Notes: generated by a model from the letters alone, not told the origin. A DNA stretch of 64,000 bases from JAHECE01 sp963780675 (GCA_963780675.1 CAWACR010000008.1:186001-250000), one strand, 5' to 3'; shown: positions 37,001 to 47,042, numbered from the stretch's first letter. Made by a program: numbers and translations.

Positions 37001-37966
37001 GCGCAGACCGGCCGTCCCAAGGCCCTCGACATCGACCCCGGCTACTACTACTCCTCCAGCGACCTGCTCATCCGGCGATACACAGCCGCGGCCGGGGGTC
37101 CTGGCTTGGTCCTTGGTCCTTGGTCCTTGAGCCGCCGAGGGGACGACCCTCACCACCGGCCACGGTCACGGGTTTCGGACACCACGTCGTCCGACAAGAA
37201 CGTCGTCCGACGAGAAGTCGTTCGGCGAAGGGGAGCTCGACGGGACGGGCTGCTGGCGTCGGGACCACATGGGCACACCGCCCAGACCGTGCGGTCCGGC
37301 GGCGGTACGCGCTCGTGGTCAGCCGAGCAGGCCGGGTAGGCGTGGTCACATGTCCGCGGTGCGCTGCGGCGCGACGACAGGGTTCCCGTTGTCCCCCTGC
37401 GCCATGGACGTTGCGCCGAGGATCGATCTGCGACCCTTCGTCGGTAGCGGCTGAGGCGCCACTGACCGCTGGCGTCGCTCGTCCGGTGACATTCCGCTCG
37501 GTCGGGGTTCCCTAGCCGGCGCTCTGCACCCCGTTCCGGCCACCATCGTCGAGCGCGCAGCTCACGTCACCCAAGACTCGGTGCGTCTGCTCGGGAGGGA
37601 ACGCCGCGTCCCACATCCACCGCCCGCCGGCATCGACCGCGACCCTCCGCCCTCTGCTGGGACGTGACTCTTTCGTCGCCAGTGCCACGTTCGGCGCTCG
37701 CGTCCAGGATCACGCCTGCGGACGAGCCCCGGCCCGACCGGACACAGAAGCACCGCCTTCTGCTCGCCGAAGCGCGCTCATCCGGCAGAACGCCGAGCTG
37801 CCGTGTTCCAACGATCGCCCACACGAGACTGGTATGTCCGTCGCCGTGGGGTGGCCGCGATGCGTCTCGACCTCAAAGACCGGGCGTTCGACGCCGCCGC
37901 GAACAGCGTGCTCCGAGTGCGCGTCTTCCACGTCGGGTCGTGCACGACGGCCGGATTCCGACGCCG

Positions 37967-37982
37967 TGTTTCACGTGAAACA
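37967..37982. promoter_or_regulatory. parS site 3
   Basis: TGTTTCACGTGAAACA, perfect parS, about 100 bases before the IS5-type remnant in the gene-poor interval. Confidence 0.95.
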
Positions 37983-38065
37983 TGGCAGTACCTCCCGGCC
38001 GGCCCAGGGCGTGTTCCTCATGGTTGTGGTTCGGGGAGTCGATGATCTGGCGGTGACCGGATCGG

Positions 38066-38783
38066 GTGCGATCAGTGACGCGTTGGGGTTTCATCGAGCC
38101 GGTGCTCCCGGCTACGGGTGGGCTGGGTCATCTGTGGCGTGATCACCGGCAGGTGCTGGAGGCGATTTGCTGGTACTCCCGCGCGGGCGCCATGGCGGGA
38201 CGTCCCAGGCGACCTGGCGCCGGGGACGACGGCGTGGAGACGGCATCGCCGCTGGTCAACAGCCGGGACCGATCAGGCGATGTTCATCGCGGTCCGCCGT
38301 GCGCACGCCGCCGGCCAGGACGAGATCGACGCGGGGTTGCGTGAGCTGCTGTCCGTGGACTCCACGGTGGTGCGTGCCCACCAGCACGCCGCTGGCGCTC
38401 GTCGCGACAGCGCCGACACAGGGGCCGGAACGAATGACAAGAATGTTGTCCCAGGTGAGCCGGCCGACCACGCGATCGGCCGCTGCCGCGGCGGGTTGAC
38501 CACGAAGATCCACGCCTTGCCCGACCAGAAGCAACGCCGCAAGGACAAGGGCTCAGCGGGCAGCCGGCTGCCCGCGTTCGACGTCGGGACCTACAAGAAG
38601 CGCAACACCGTCGAACGCGGCTTCAACCGCCTCAAGCAATGGCGCGCCATCGCCACCCGCTACGACAAGTACGCCGTCACCTACCTCGGCGGCGTCACCC
38701 TCGCCGCCACGATCACCGTCCGACTGTCCCAAGCCCTCGCCGGGCAGGGGGTGACGCCACGGACCTCAGCACGGCCCCCGTGA
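38066..38783 (+). pseudogene. IS5-family transposase remnant, frameshifted and internally deleted
   Basis: The first part (from 38066) reads FIEPVLPATGGLGHLWRDHR and QVLEAICWYSRAGA, the N-terminus of IS5-type transposases. Near 38195-38215 the reading continues in another frame (WRDVPGDLAPGTTAWRRHRR), then LRELLSVDSTVVRAHQHAAG with the first catalytic Asp, and GGLTTKIHAL. The segment that should hold the second Asp (about 80 residues) is missing: the frame jumps to QRRKDKGSAGSRLPAFD and ends with KRNTVERGFNRLKQWRAIAT, including the catalytic Glu. The two lesions make it inactive. I could not identify terminal inverted repeats. Confidence 0.85.
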
Positions 38784-38799
38784 TGACCACCCCCCACGT

Positions 38800-38887
38800 G
38801 GGCAGATCCCATGGCCATCACCGGGCAGAACACGTGGCCGTCAACGGGCAGGTCCGATGACCGCCCACGGGCAGAACCCACTGTCCC
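38800..38887 (+). repeat. 23-bp tandem repeats, possible IS21-type terminal repeats
   Basis: Units starting GGGCAG lie at 38800, 38823, 38846 and 38869, exactly 23 bases apart. Shared positions include GGGCAGA/G, then ATGGCC/GTGGCC/ATGACC and a CAAC/CACC/CCAC end. The last is partial. IS21-family ends carry multiple repeats of about this length, so this may be the end of a lost element; iterons of another replicon are an alternative. It starts 17 bases after the IS5-type remnant's last frame ends. Confidence 0.75.
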
Positions 38888-39160
38888 TTGACACCGCTTC
38901 GCGCGCGGTGCCGGGGGCCCCAACCCGGCCGCCCCCTGGGTCCGCGTCGCCGTCGGACCCGCGTTCTGATGTCGTGAGAATCGGACGGGAGCCCTCCCTG
39001 TTGTCGATCCCTCCGGAACCACTGCCCATGCGAGCGGCAGCTCCACCAGCTCGACCGTCACCCGCCCGCTCCGGCGCACAAGACGCCGAACCAGGCCGGT
39101 GTCCCCCGAGCAGCACGGCAGACCTACTTGTCCCCACCCGGGCGACGGAGTCACCGGCGC

Positions 39161-39176
39161 CGTTTCACGTGAAACA
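39161..39176. promoter_or_regulatory. parS site 4
   Basis: CGTTTCACGTGAAACA, complete 14-base core, outermost base changed. It lies in sequence with no gene. Confidence 0.92.
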
Positions 39177-41716
39177 CGAGGTGTGGTCGGACCGCCCCCT
39201 CGAGACCGTCGGTGCTCAGGGACAGCGGGACGCGTGTCGCCGACGGCCGGACCGTGGCGGGCTCCGGGCCGGTCGTCCGGGCATGCCCTCCCTGTGCCAC
39301 GCCCATCCGCCCCGGCGTGGTCGGGGCGATCGGTTCGACGCTGCGACCGGCGGGCGGAATCTCTGTCCCGTGACAGGGCTACCGCTGCATCGCGCCTGCC
39401 CTCCGCCCCTCCGACGTCCAGGCGACCGCGACCTCCTGACCTCCGCGGCGGACGCGACGGTCGTCCTCGACTCTTGCCGGGAGGGGCCTGGCGCGGCGCT
39501 GCCGCCGACTGCGAGATCCGCGTTGCCGGGTCCGGATTCCGATCAATCCCGCGACACCAGGGCGTGGGAGGTCCATTGAGGACGTGCGCCGTTCGCGCAG
39601 CCGCACGCCTTCTTCGGCGCCGCTGCGCGACAAGCGCCCGGAATTACCGAGCCTGATCGCGGGGCCGGTGAACAACTCCACGAGGTCGACCCCGCGGCAA
39701 GCCGTACCGGCGCGCGGCCGTTCGAATGCACGGGCCCTGCAGCGAGCTCACGTTCCGCCGTTAGTGGAATCGCGCGGGAGGGGACTGCTTCACGCGGTGC
39801 TCGGCTTTCGATTTCGGAAGCGCTCGCCGGACCCACGCGCGGTGCTCGACGGTCGGGCGGACTCGCCGGCATCCGGCGACCATCTGGGGTTGGTCGTGAG
39901 GATCGCGGGCCGCCGTGTGATCATCGCCGCCGACGTCGAGGTGTCGACCCTGTGTTCCGTGATCGCAGCGGATTGCGTCATCACCTCCTGCTCTCGAGGT
40001 GGCGGACGGGATGCCGGATCTGCCTCGCCCCCGACCTGGATCGAGACCGCCACCGGGTCAACAGGCCATCCTGGCCTGCGAGTGCGCTCCTCGTGCGATC
40101 GACGCCACAGGGCGGTTCCCGGCGGGGGCGTGCACAGCACCCGGCCCACCCGGCCCCGGGCCAACCGGTCGCCGTCCACACCGCGCACCCCACAGGCCCT
40201 CACCGCCGCGACGGTGATCGCCGCGACCTGCTCTCCGCAACGGCCGCGCCGTCGGTCGGGCTCACCACTCATCGTCGCCGCGTCCTGACTCGCGATCACC
40301 GCACGACTGCCGGGGTGCAACGGGACCGCCCCAGCGACCGGCCGGCGGCTGCCTTGACGAAGCTCGCCTACGGCTGACGAGCGGCACCAGGGACTGCGCG
40401 GAGCGCCCCTATGTCAGGGCGTCCCCAATACCCAATAGAGCGGACCGCTGCGCGAAATCCCTGTCGCCGTCACAACGAGCGGGGACAAACTCGACAATGC
40501 CCTTGCGGGAGCCGGAGACGAAAGGACGCGAGAGGTCATTCCGGCTGCCAGATTCAACGCACACAAGAAGCCCTGGAATTGAGCACGACGCCTCCCCAAT
40601 TCTCGAACGCTTCGTCGAGGGTGCAGAAGCCTGGGACGCCCCCACCGTCATGGCGTCGCCTATCGCTGGCGCCGAGGCGGGCGCGTCGGCTCGGTCCTGG
40701 CCCTCGGTGCACCCCGCTACGTCCGCGTGCATCCGCCCGCACATCGCACACGCCGCGCGAAGCCTGGGGCAAATCTGGCACCATCTTCCCCGTTGAGTAG
40801 ATTTGATTAGAAGAAGCTATCCCCGGGAGTGGTGTCTCACGCGACCCCCTCGAGCGTTCGCGCCTGCCCGAGGGGACGCACACGTCGCCCGGTCCATGGG
40901 CCGCGCGCCGAGGCATCGGCCCGTCAACGTCCCCGCGAGGCTTCGACCCACGTGGAGGCGCCACGAGCAGTGCGAACCGGGCAACTGCGCAGGCGACCGC
41001 GACCATCACGTCGCGCGTCGCCGAGGGCACCACCGACGGAACGACACCGGCTCGCCAGACGGGGGACCAGCCCGGGGCAGCGCCAGGAGGCTCCGTGGTC
41101 GTGCCGCGTCCGCCGAGGCACGCGGCCGGCATCCGCAGATTCCGGGACCATCAAGGTGCCACGGCGGGCCGTTCGCGATGCCCGTCGGATACTCCGGTCA
41201 GACCCTGCTCGTCTCCCGCACGACGCCCACAGTCTCGCTGCCGCTCTCGCAGACCTTCGTCTGCCGCCATGGCACGGCGGTGTCACGACCCGTCAACTCG
41301 CCCCGGCGAGCTACCGCTGCACCTTCTCCGCGGGAACCTCATCACCCGGCGCCCGAGCTCGAGCACCCGCTCGACGTGAACGAGCCCGTCCACGGCGTGA
41401 AGCGCGACGACGATGACCGTGGGAGCCCTAGCCGCGGCGGCACTCCGCCGACCGGGCACCAGGTCGCCAACCGCCCGCGCGGTGGCCGCACACGTCCCCG
41501 AGCACCCGCAGGCCGGGACGGGGGACTTCCCGATCCTGACCGCGCGCGACGCCCCAGACCTCACGGCCGCGTGATTCGGCCGCCGGCGCGGCACAACATC
41601 CTCCTGCCGGCACCTGGTCGAGAGCCCCGGCTCACGGGCCCGGCGGGCTCGAGCCGCATCCGTCGCCGAAATGGGCGCACCCCGACCGACCCACGCCCTC
41701 ACCCGGGCGACCGGCG

Positions 41717-42403
41717 TCAACTGGTGCGCGGCCTCCGCGACCGGCCCTCGGGCGCGGGGGCACCCGTTTCACGTGGAACCTTGACGGCCTCCACCACGAA
41801 GGTCAGATCACCGGTACCGAGAGGATCCGCCGCGTGGACGTCGATCCTTGCGACACCGAGATCTCGGAGGGCAGCCTGCGCGCCCCTCACCTCATCCTCG
41901 GCCGTACGGCCCTTCAGCACCACGAGACGTCCACCCGGTCGAACCAGAGGCAAGGACCACCGGGCCAACTTCTCCAGAGGAGCGACCGCGCGCGCCGTGA
42001 CGGCGTCGACGACGAGTCCTCGCACATCCTCCGCCCGCGCCTGGTGGACCGTGACGTTCACCAGGGCGAGGTCTGCAGTGACCTCACGGAGCCACTCGGC
42101 CCGGCGCTGCATCGGTTCGATGAGGTGGACGTGGAGGTCGGGCCGCATCGCCGCCAGCACAATCCCGGGCAGCCCGGCCCCCGAACCGACGTCCGCTATC
42201 GAGCCGGCGGTCGGAAGGTACGGGCCCAGGGCGGCCGAGTTCATGATGTGCCGCGACCAGAGCCGCGGGAGCTCCCGCGGCCCGATGAACCCACGGAGTT
42301 CTCCCTGGCGCGCGAGGAGCTCCGCGAACCTCTCCACGCACGGCCATGCGTCTCCGAAGAAGGCGACGATCTCAGGTCCGGGCACCTCGGATGCATCACT
42401 CAT
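41717..42403 (-). CDS. rsmG: 16S rRNA m7G527 methyltransferase
   Basis: RsmG (GidB) methylates G527 of 16S rRNA using S-adenosylmethionine. The 228-residue protein has the family block IADVGSGAGLPGIVLA (about residues 72-87, the cofactor loop) and HIMNSAALGPYLP just before it, then LIEPMQRRAEWL. The ATG at 42403 is preferred, with GAGAGGA 5 bases upstream; an in-frame start at 42448 lacks a site. The C-terminus is Arg/Pro-rich. A degenerate parS lies near its 3' end. Confidence 0.95.
   Translation of the reverse strand: MSDASEVPGPEIVAFFGDAWPCVERFAELLARQGELRGFIGPRELPRLWSRHIMNSAALGPYLPTAGSIADVGSGAGLPGIVLAAMRPDLHVHLIEPMQRRAEWLREVTADLALVNVTVHQARAEDVRGLVVDAVTARAVAPLEKLARWSLPLVRPGGRLVVLKGRTAEDEVRGAQAALRDLGVARIDVHAADPLGTGDLTFVVEAVKVPRETGAPAPEGRSRRPRTS
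41765..41780. promoter_or_regulatory. Degenerate parS-like site 5 (in rsmG 3' end)
   Basis: CGTTTCACGTGGAACC matches parS at 13 of 16 positions; the right half-site is altered (GGAAC). It encodes VKVPRET near the RsmG C-terminus. ParB binding may be weak. Confidence 0.65.
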
Positions 42404-42479
42404 CTCGGTCCTCTCGCCAGTGTCCGACGCGACGTCGATCACCCTCACTCGACTCGCCGCGCTCGTCGGTGGACTCCGG

Positions 42480-43004
42480 TCAGGCGGGCCTCACGACCAC
42501 ACGGCGGTGGGGTTCGACGCCCTCGGAGTCGCTGAGAAGACCCGCTGATGCCACGGCGTCGTGAACCACCTTGCGCTCGAAGGAGTTCATCGCCTCCAGC
42601 GCCACCGGTTCGCCGGTCGCCCGAACCCGCTCGACCGCGGTCTCCGCGACGCCCGTCAGCTCAGCGCGTCGCGCCTTGCGATAGCCGGCCACGTCGAGCA
42701 TGAGACGGCTCCGCTCTCCGGTCTTGGCCTGGACGGCCAGCCGGGTGAGCTCCTGCAGAGCCTCGAGCACCTCGCCGTCCGAACCCACGAGCCGGCTCAG
42801 CGCCCGGCTTCCCGACCCGTCGGCGACGATCTCGACGGCTGCCCGTCCGTGCTCGACATCGATGTCGATGTCACCGTCCAGGTCGGCGATGTCGAGCAGT
42901 TCCTCGAGGTAGTCGGCCGCGATCTCGCCTTCTTCCTCGAGCCTCCTGACCTCGCCGACGACGCCCTCCTGGACCGGACGTCCCTCGTCACTGTCAACAC
43001 TCAC
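42480..43004 (-). CDS. jag: Jag/KhpB family RNA-binding protein (KH and R3H domains)
   Basis: The 174-residue protein has a short N-terminal helix with acidic residues (EEEGEIAADYLEELLDI), a KH-type domain (about 70-110, SRLVGSDGEVLEALQELTRL, with GSDGE in place of GxxG) and a C-terminal R3H domain with MNSFERKVVHDAVAS and PHRRVVVRP. It binds RNA and is linked to envelope growth in other bacteria. It lies between yidC and rsmG, as is usual. Confidence 0.93.
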   Translation of the reverse strand: MSVDSDEGRPVQEGVVGEVRRLEEEGEIAADYLEELLDIADLDGDIDIDVEHGRAAVEIVADGSGSRALSRLVGSDGEVLEALQELTRLAVQAKTGERSRLMLDVAGYRKARRAELTGVAETAVERVRATGEPVALEAMNSFERKVVHDAVASAGLLSDSEGVEPHRRVVVRPA

Positions 43005-43093
43005 GTGTTACTCCTGCCATTCGCCTGGGGCTGGGGCGACTGTCTCTCCGGCGCACGACGCCACTCGCTCGTCACGTTCCGGCGATCAGCCGC

Positions 43094-44389
43094 TCAGTCT
43101 TGTGTCGTCTCCGGTAGACCGGCGGGGTCCGTGCCGCCCGGCTCGGCGACGGGCTTCTTCGCCGTGGGGCCTGACCCGCTCGCCGGCCGCTGCCCGCTCG
43201 TCTTGCCGCCCTGCGCCGTCGGGCGCGGACGCGCAGGACGCTGGCCGGAAGCCGTCGGCCGCTGTGTGGGGTCGCCCGGCTGCTTGCGCGGCTGGGTCGG
43301 CTGTGCCTTCGGTCGAGTACCGCCTGGGGTCGACGACGGGCTACCGGACGGGCGCGGCTTCGCGGTCGGCGCGGGCGAGCCCGTGTCCTGGACCGAGCCC
43401 GGCTGAGCCGGACGGGCCGGCCGCGCCCGGTCCTTGCGGACGGGCTGCACGCGCTGGCCACCGGTGGCCTTGGTCTCGCCCTCCGACTCCTCGACGACGG
43501 CCACCTCTCCACGCCGCGCGGCCTGCTTCGCCTTGCGAGCCTTCAGGCGCTCCTCAGCCTCCGAACCCGGCGCCGGCATGTTGCGGATGACGTAGAACTG
43601 CTGGCCCATCGACCACAGGTTGGTGGTGAACCAGTAGATGAGGACACCGATGGGGAAGTTGATGCCCGACACCGCGAACACGATCGGCAGGATGTACATC
43701 AGCATCTTCTGCTGACGCGCCATCGGGTTGTCCAGCGCCGAGGCCGGCATGTTCTTCATCGTCAGCTGACGTTGCGTGGTGAACGTCGTGATGGACATCA
43801 GGATGATCAGGATGACCGTCACGATCCGCACGTTCATCGCAGCGGAGCCGTACTGATCGGCCTGCATGAACGTCGCCGACAGCGGTGCGCCGAACAGCGT
43901 CGAGCTCTCCGCAGAGGCGGCCAGCTCCTGGGTCAACGGGCCGATGGAGTCCCGGCCATCCGCGTAGGTCCCGTCGGCCAGTGCCGGAAGCGCGATGAGC
44001 ACCTGGAAGAGGGCGAAGAAGATCGGGGACTGCGCGAGGATCGGCAGGCAGGACGCGAAGGGGTTCGTGCCCGCCTCGCGGTACAGCGCCATCATCTCTT
44101 GCTGCATGGCCTGGCGGGATGCCGGGTCGGTCTTTCCCTTGTACTTGGCCTGCAGCTTCTGCATCTGGGGCTGGATGATCTGCAAGCCACGGGACGCCTT
44201 GATCTGCTTCACGAACAAGGGGATCAGAACGATCCGCATGACGATCACCAGGCCGACGATGGACCCGATCCAGGCCCCGCCTGAGTCGGTGCCGAGGCCC
44301 AGCGCGGTGAGGCCCTCGTGGAAGGAGACCATGATCCACGCGACGACGACCATGATCGGCCAGAGCAGCGTGAGGATTGGGCCTGGCAT
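43094..44389 (-). CDS. yidC: Membrane protein insertase YidC
   Basis: YidC inserts and folds inner-membrane proteins. The 431-residue protein is the short Gram-positive type without the large periplasmic domain: a first helix (IMVVVAWIMVSFHEGL), a helix with VIVMRIVLIPLFVKQIKAS, whose Arg lies in the hydrophilic groove, a cytoplasmic hairpin (LQIIQPQMQKLQAKYKGK) and later helices including LPILAQSPIFFALFQVL. The tail from about 300 is long, Pro/Arg/Lys-rich and probably binds ribosomes. Its start overlaps the yidD stop (ATGA). Confidence 0.97.
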   Translation of the reverse strand: MPGPILTLLWPIMVVVAWIMVSFHEGLTALGLGTDSGGAWIGSIVGLVIVMRIVLIPLFVKQIKASRGLQIIQPQMQKLQAKYKGKTDPASRQAMQQEMMALYREAGTNPFASCLPILAQSPIFFALFQVLIALPALADGTYADGRDSIGPLTQELAASAESSTLFGAPLSATFMQADQYGSAAMNVRIVTVILIILMSITTFTTQRQLTMKNMPASALDNPMARQQKMLMYILPIVFAVSGINFPIGVLIYWFTTNLWSMGQQFYVIRNMPAPGSEAEERLKARKAKQAARRGEVAVVEESEGETKATGGQRVQPVRKDRARPARPAQPGSVQDTGSPAPTAKPRPSGSPSSTPGGTRPKAQPTQPRKQPGDPTQRPTASGQRPARPRPTAQGGKTSGQRPASGSGPTAKKPVAEPGGTDPAGLPETTQD

Positions 44390-44769
44390 CAGAGTGGCTC
44401 CTGGTAGGTCGGCACGCCCTGCGCGACAGTCGCCGGGCTCGTGCTCTGGAGGTCGTGGGTGTGGTCGCCGTGCCGGCCGACATCCGCATCACGCGCGGGG
44501 GGCACATGGTCCACGCCGCCGAGGCTCCACGGATTGCAGCGAAGCAGGCGCCACACCGCCAGCCGGGTACCCCGGACGACGCCGTGCACGCGCAGCGCCG
44601 TGACCGCGTACGCAGAGCAGGACGGGTAGTACTTGCATCGGGGCGCCAGCCACGGGGACACGACCAGCTGGTAGCCGCGGATCGCACCGATCAGCAGCCA
44701 CGTCAGCGGGTTGCGCGGGCGGGAAGCGACATCCCGCGCCGCGACCGAATCCGTCGAGGTGGCACTCAT
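44389..44769 (-). CDS. yidD: Membrane protein insertion efficiency factor YidD
   Basis: A 126-residue peripheral membrane protein with the conserved core AIRGYQLVVSPWLAPRCKYYPSCSAYA (Cys-rich, split here: PRCKYYPSCS) and WRLLRCNPWSLGGVDHVP. It assists YidC-dependent insertion in an unclear way. It has a somewhat long N-terminus (about 25 residues). It overlaps both neighbours: rnpA upstream and yidC downstream. Confidence 0.95.
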   Translation of the reverse strand: MSATSTDSVAARDVASRPRNPLTWLLIGAIRGYQLVVSPWLAPRCKYYPSCSAYAVTALRVHGVVRGTRLAVWRLLRCNPWSLGGVDHVPPARDADVGRHGDHTHDLQSTSPATVAQGVPTYQEPL

Positions 44770-45128
44770 CGCGACGTCCGGCGGCCGGGCCGCGCCGACC
44801 TGGCGGCACAGAGGGCCGCCCTGAGGTCACCGACGAGGTCCGCGCTCGTCGAGCCTGCCGCGGCGGGAAGGGCGCGGACGACGACGAGCGCGCCGTCGGG
44901 CAGCTGCTCCACCTCGTGCACCATGAGGCCGCGAAGGCGTCTCTTCACCTGGTTGCGTTCGACGGCGCCGCCGACGGCGCGAGACACGACGAACCCCACG
45001 AGGGCCGGCTCTCCCACGTCGCCCCCGGCGACGTGGACGACCACCCGAGGCGCCGTGCCGCGGCGGCCGCGGCGGACGGTCGTCGCGAAGTCAGCGCGAC
45101 GACGCATCCGGTGCCGGGCCGGCAGCAC
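44766..45128 (-). CDS. rnpA: Ribonuclease P protein component
   Basis: RnpA binds the RNase P RNA and aids tRNA 5' maturation. From the GTG at 45128 the protein has 120 residues: MLPARHRMRRRADFATTVRRG at the start and the RNR-type signature VERNQVKRRLRGLM at about residues 55-68. An upstream in-frame start at 45197 would run through rpmH and is rejected. It begins 7 bases after the rpmH stop. Confidence 0.95.
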   Translation of the reverse strand: MLPARHRMRRRADFATTVRRGRRGTAPRVVVHVAGGDVGEPALVGFVVSRAVGGAVERNQVKRRLRGLMVHEVEQLPDGALVVVRALPAAAGSTSADLVGDLRAALCAARSARPGRRTSR

Positions 45129-45135
45129 CGCGAGC

Positions 45136-45273
45136 TCAGGCGGAGAGCTCGGCGCGGCCCTTGCGACGGCGCGCGGCGAGGATGGAGCGGCCCGCACGCG
45201 TGCGCATCCGCAGGCGGAAGCCGTGCGTCTTTGCCCGACGACGGTTGTTGGGCTGGAAGGTCCGCTTGCTCAC
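45136..45273 (-). CDS. rpmH: 50S ribosomal protein L34
   Basis: A 45-residue protein: starts MSKRTFQPNNRRRAKTHGFR and ends RKGRAELSA, the classic L34. The start is a GTG with GGAGA upstream. It heads the rpmH-rnpA-yidD-yidC-jag-rsmG cluster and is divergent from dnaA, the standard arrangement near oriC. Confidence 0.98.
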   Translation of the reverse strand: MSKRTFQPNNRRRAKTHGFRLRMRTRAGRSILAARRRKGRAELSA

Positions 45274-45632
45274 GGCTGTTTCTCCAAAGACCTCGAGGAT
45301 GCCGCACCTCAGGAGCCCTGGCGGTGCACGACTGGCTCGTCCGGACTCGCGGCCGGGCCCCGCCTACCGCAGGGCAGGCAACGATGGCCGTCGAGACGGA
45401 CATCCCAAGGTACGTGAGCCCGACGAGACGGGTCAAACGGGCCCCGTCCGTCCAGGGCTGAGGGACCCAGGCACGAGCCGACACCGGGTCTCTACGATCG
45501 TCGTCGCAGGATCGGTCCCGAGGCCGACCGCGCCGCGCCAACCCTCGACTCGATCTTCACAGTCTGTGGACAACTTTGTGGATCAACGGTCCAGGTGCAC
45601 ACTCGGGGTTCCGAAGACGACTGGGGGATCAG
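45274..45632. promoter_or_regulatory. rpmH / dnaA divergent control region with DnaA boxes
   Basis: A 359-base gap with no gene. It contains a perfect DnaA box TGTGGACAA (45565-45573) and TGTGGATCA (45577-45585) about 50-70 bases before the dnaA start, well placed for DnaA to repress its own gene. The left half should hold the rpmH promoter; I cannot assign -35 and -10 elements with confidence. Confidence 0.75.
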
Positions 45633-47042
45633 GTGGGCGAGGACCAGGAGCAGGTCGTCCGAGGTTGGTCGACCGCGGTCGAGATCCTGACGCGCGGTGA
45701 CCAGATGAGCGGCACGCAGCTCGGCTTCGTCCGGCTCGCCCGCCCGCTCGGGATCCTCGACGGCACGGCGTTGCTCGCCGTGCCGAGCGACTTCGCCAAG
45801 GACTTCCTCGAGACGAAGGCCAGGGACCACCTCACCGCGGCCCTCACCCAGGCCTTCGGCAGGCCGATGCGCTTCGCCGTGACCGTGGACCCGTCCATCG
45901 AGCACGCCGCGCCCACGCCGGCTGACGTGGCTGACGAACCGGTTCGCCCGCCGACGCCGATCCGGCCCCCCAACCAACCCGCCGGCCACCGGCCCGTCTC
46001 CGCCGAACCGACCCGGCTCAACCCGAAGTACACGTTCGAGACGTTCGTCATCGGTGCGGGCAACCGGTTCGCCCACGCCGCAGCGACGGCGGTCGCCGAG
46101 GCGCCAGCGAAGGCCTACAACCCGCTCTTCATCTACGGCGGGTCGGGGCTCGGCAAGACGCACCTGCTCCACGCCGTCGGCCACTACGCGGGAAACCTCT
46201 ACCCCGGCATCCGCGTGCGCTACGTGAACTCCGAGGAGTTCACCAACGACTTCATCAACTCGATCCGCGACGACAAGGCTGAGGCGTTCCAGCGCCGCTA
46301 CCGCGAGGTCGACGTGCTCCTGGTGGACGACATCCAGTTCCTCCAGGGCAAGGAACAGACGATGGAGGAGTTCTTCCACACCTTCAACACGCTCCACAAC
46401 AGCGACAAGCAGGTCGTCATCACCTCCGACGTCGCCCCGAAATACCTCAACGGGTTCGAGGACCGCATGCGGTCCCGGTTCGAGTGGGGCCTGCTGACCG
46501 ACGTCCAGCCCCCCGACCTCGAGACCCGCATCGCCATCCTGCGCCGCAAGGCCGGCAGCGAGCGCCTCCTCGCTCCCGACGACGTACTCGAGTACATCGC
46601 GTCCCGGATCTCCAGCAACATCCGCGAGCTCGAAGGTGCCCTGATCCGGGTCACCGCGTTCGCCAACCTCAACCGTCAGCCGGTGGACCGCGCCCTGGCC
46701 GAGATGGTCCTCAAGGACCTCATCACCGACGTCGACGGCGGGAAGATCACCCCCGCGATCATCCTCGGCCAGACGGCGGACTACTTCGGCCTCTCGATCG
46801 AGGCCCTGTGCAGCTCCGACCGCTCGCGCGTGCTCGTCAATGCCCGCCAGATCGCCATGTACCTGTGCCGGGAGCTCACGGACCTCTCGCTGCCGAAGAT
46901 CGGTCAGCACTTCGGCGGCCGCGACCACACGACCGTGATGCACGCCGACCGCAAGATCCGCGAGCTCATGGCCGAGCGTCGATCGACGTACATGCAGGTC
47001 ACCGAGCTGACGAACCGTATCAAGCAGCAGACGAGGGCCTGA
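45633..47042 (+). CDS. dnaA: Chromosomal replication initiator DnaA
   Basis: DnaA-ATP binds DnaA boxes and melts the origin. The 469-residue protein has domain I (about 5-85), a Pro-rich domain II (about 90-125), the AAA+ domain III with GGSGLGKTHLLHAVG (Walker A, about 168-182) and VLLVDDIQFLQGKE (Walker B), and DNA-binding domain IV with LPKIGQHFGGRDHTTVMHAD. The GTG at 45633 gives MGEDQEQV and has GGGGG upstream; an in-frame ATG at 45576 lies within the DnaA-box region and is less likely. Confidence 0.97.
   Translation: MGEDQEQVVRGWSTAVEILTRGDQMSGTQLGFVRLARPLGILDGTALLAVPSDFAKDFLETKARDHLTAALTQAFGRPMRFAVTVDPSIEHAAPTPADVADEPVRPPTPIRPPNQPAGHRPVSAEPTRLNPKYTFETFVIGAGNRFAHAAATAVAEAPAKAYNPLFIYGGSGLGKTHLLHAVGHYAGNLYPGIRVRYVNSEEFTNDFINSIRDDKAEAFQRRYREVDVLLVDDIQFLQGKEQTMEEFFHTFNTLHNSDKQVVITSDVAPKYLNGFEDRMRSRFEWGLLTDVQPPDLETRIAILRRKAGSERLLAPDDVLEYIASRISSNIRELEGALIRVTAFANLNRQPVDRALAEMVLKDLITDVDGGKITPAIILGQTADYFGLSIEALCSSDRSRVLVNARQIAMYLCRELTDLSLPKIGQHFGGRDHTTVMHADRKIRELMAERRSTYMQVTELTNRIKQQTRA

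Larger units (their letters stand above)
36215..41716. other. Gene-poor, decayed interval between parA and rsmG
   Basis: In about 5.5 kb I find no intact recognisable gene; open frames are short, overlap in several frames and lack family motifs. It holds three parS sites (36343, 37967, 39161), an IS110-type transposase fragment (36694-37000), an IS5-type transposase remnant (38066-38783) and a 23-bp tandem repeat (38800-38887). The stretches 36360-36690, 37000-37960, 38890-39160, 39180-40790 and 40830-41716 show no assignable gene. Bases 40797-40820 are unusually AT-rich for this genome. In related genomes parA follows rsmG closely, so the interval looks like accumulated insertion debris in the centromere region. 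Confidence 0.75.

Noticed and set aside
36563..37515. Several overlapping open frames upstream of parA suggesting new genes
   Set aside because: Only the IS110-like stretch has family similarity; the others overlap in all frames with no ribosome sites or motifs.
38800..38887. CRISPR array
   Set aside because: Units are contiguous 23-mers without spacers and no cas gene is near.
39584..41716. Open frames of 100-580 codons before rsmG
   Set aside because: No motifs, no plausible starts, compositional look of non-coding GC-rich DNA; treated as decayed sequence.
45137..45197. A longer N-terminus for RnpA
   Set aside because: The extension runs through rpmH in another frame; the start at 45128 gives the normal 120-residue length.
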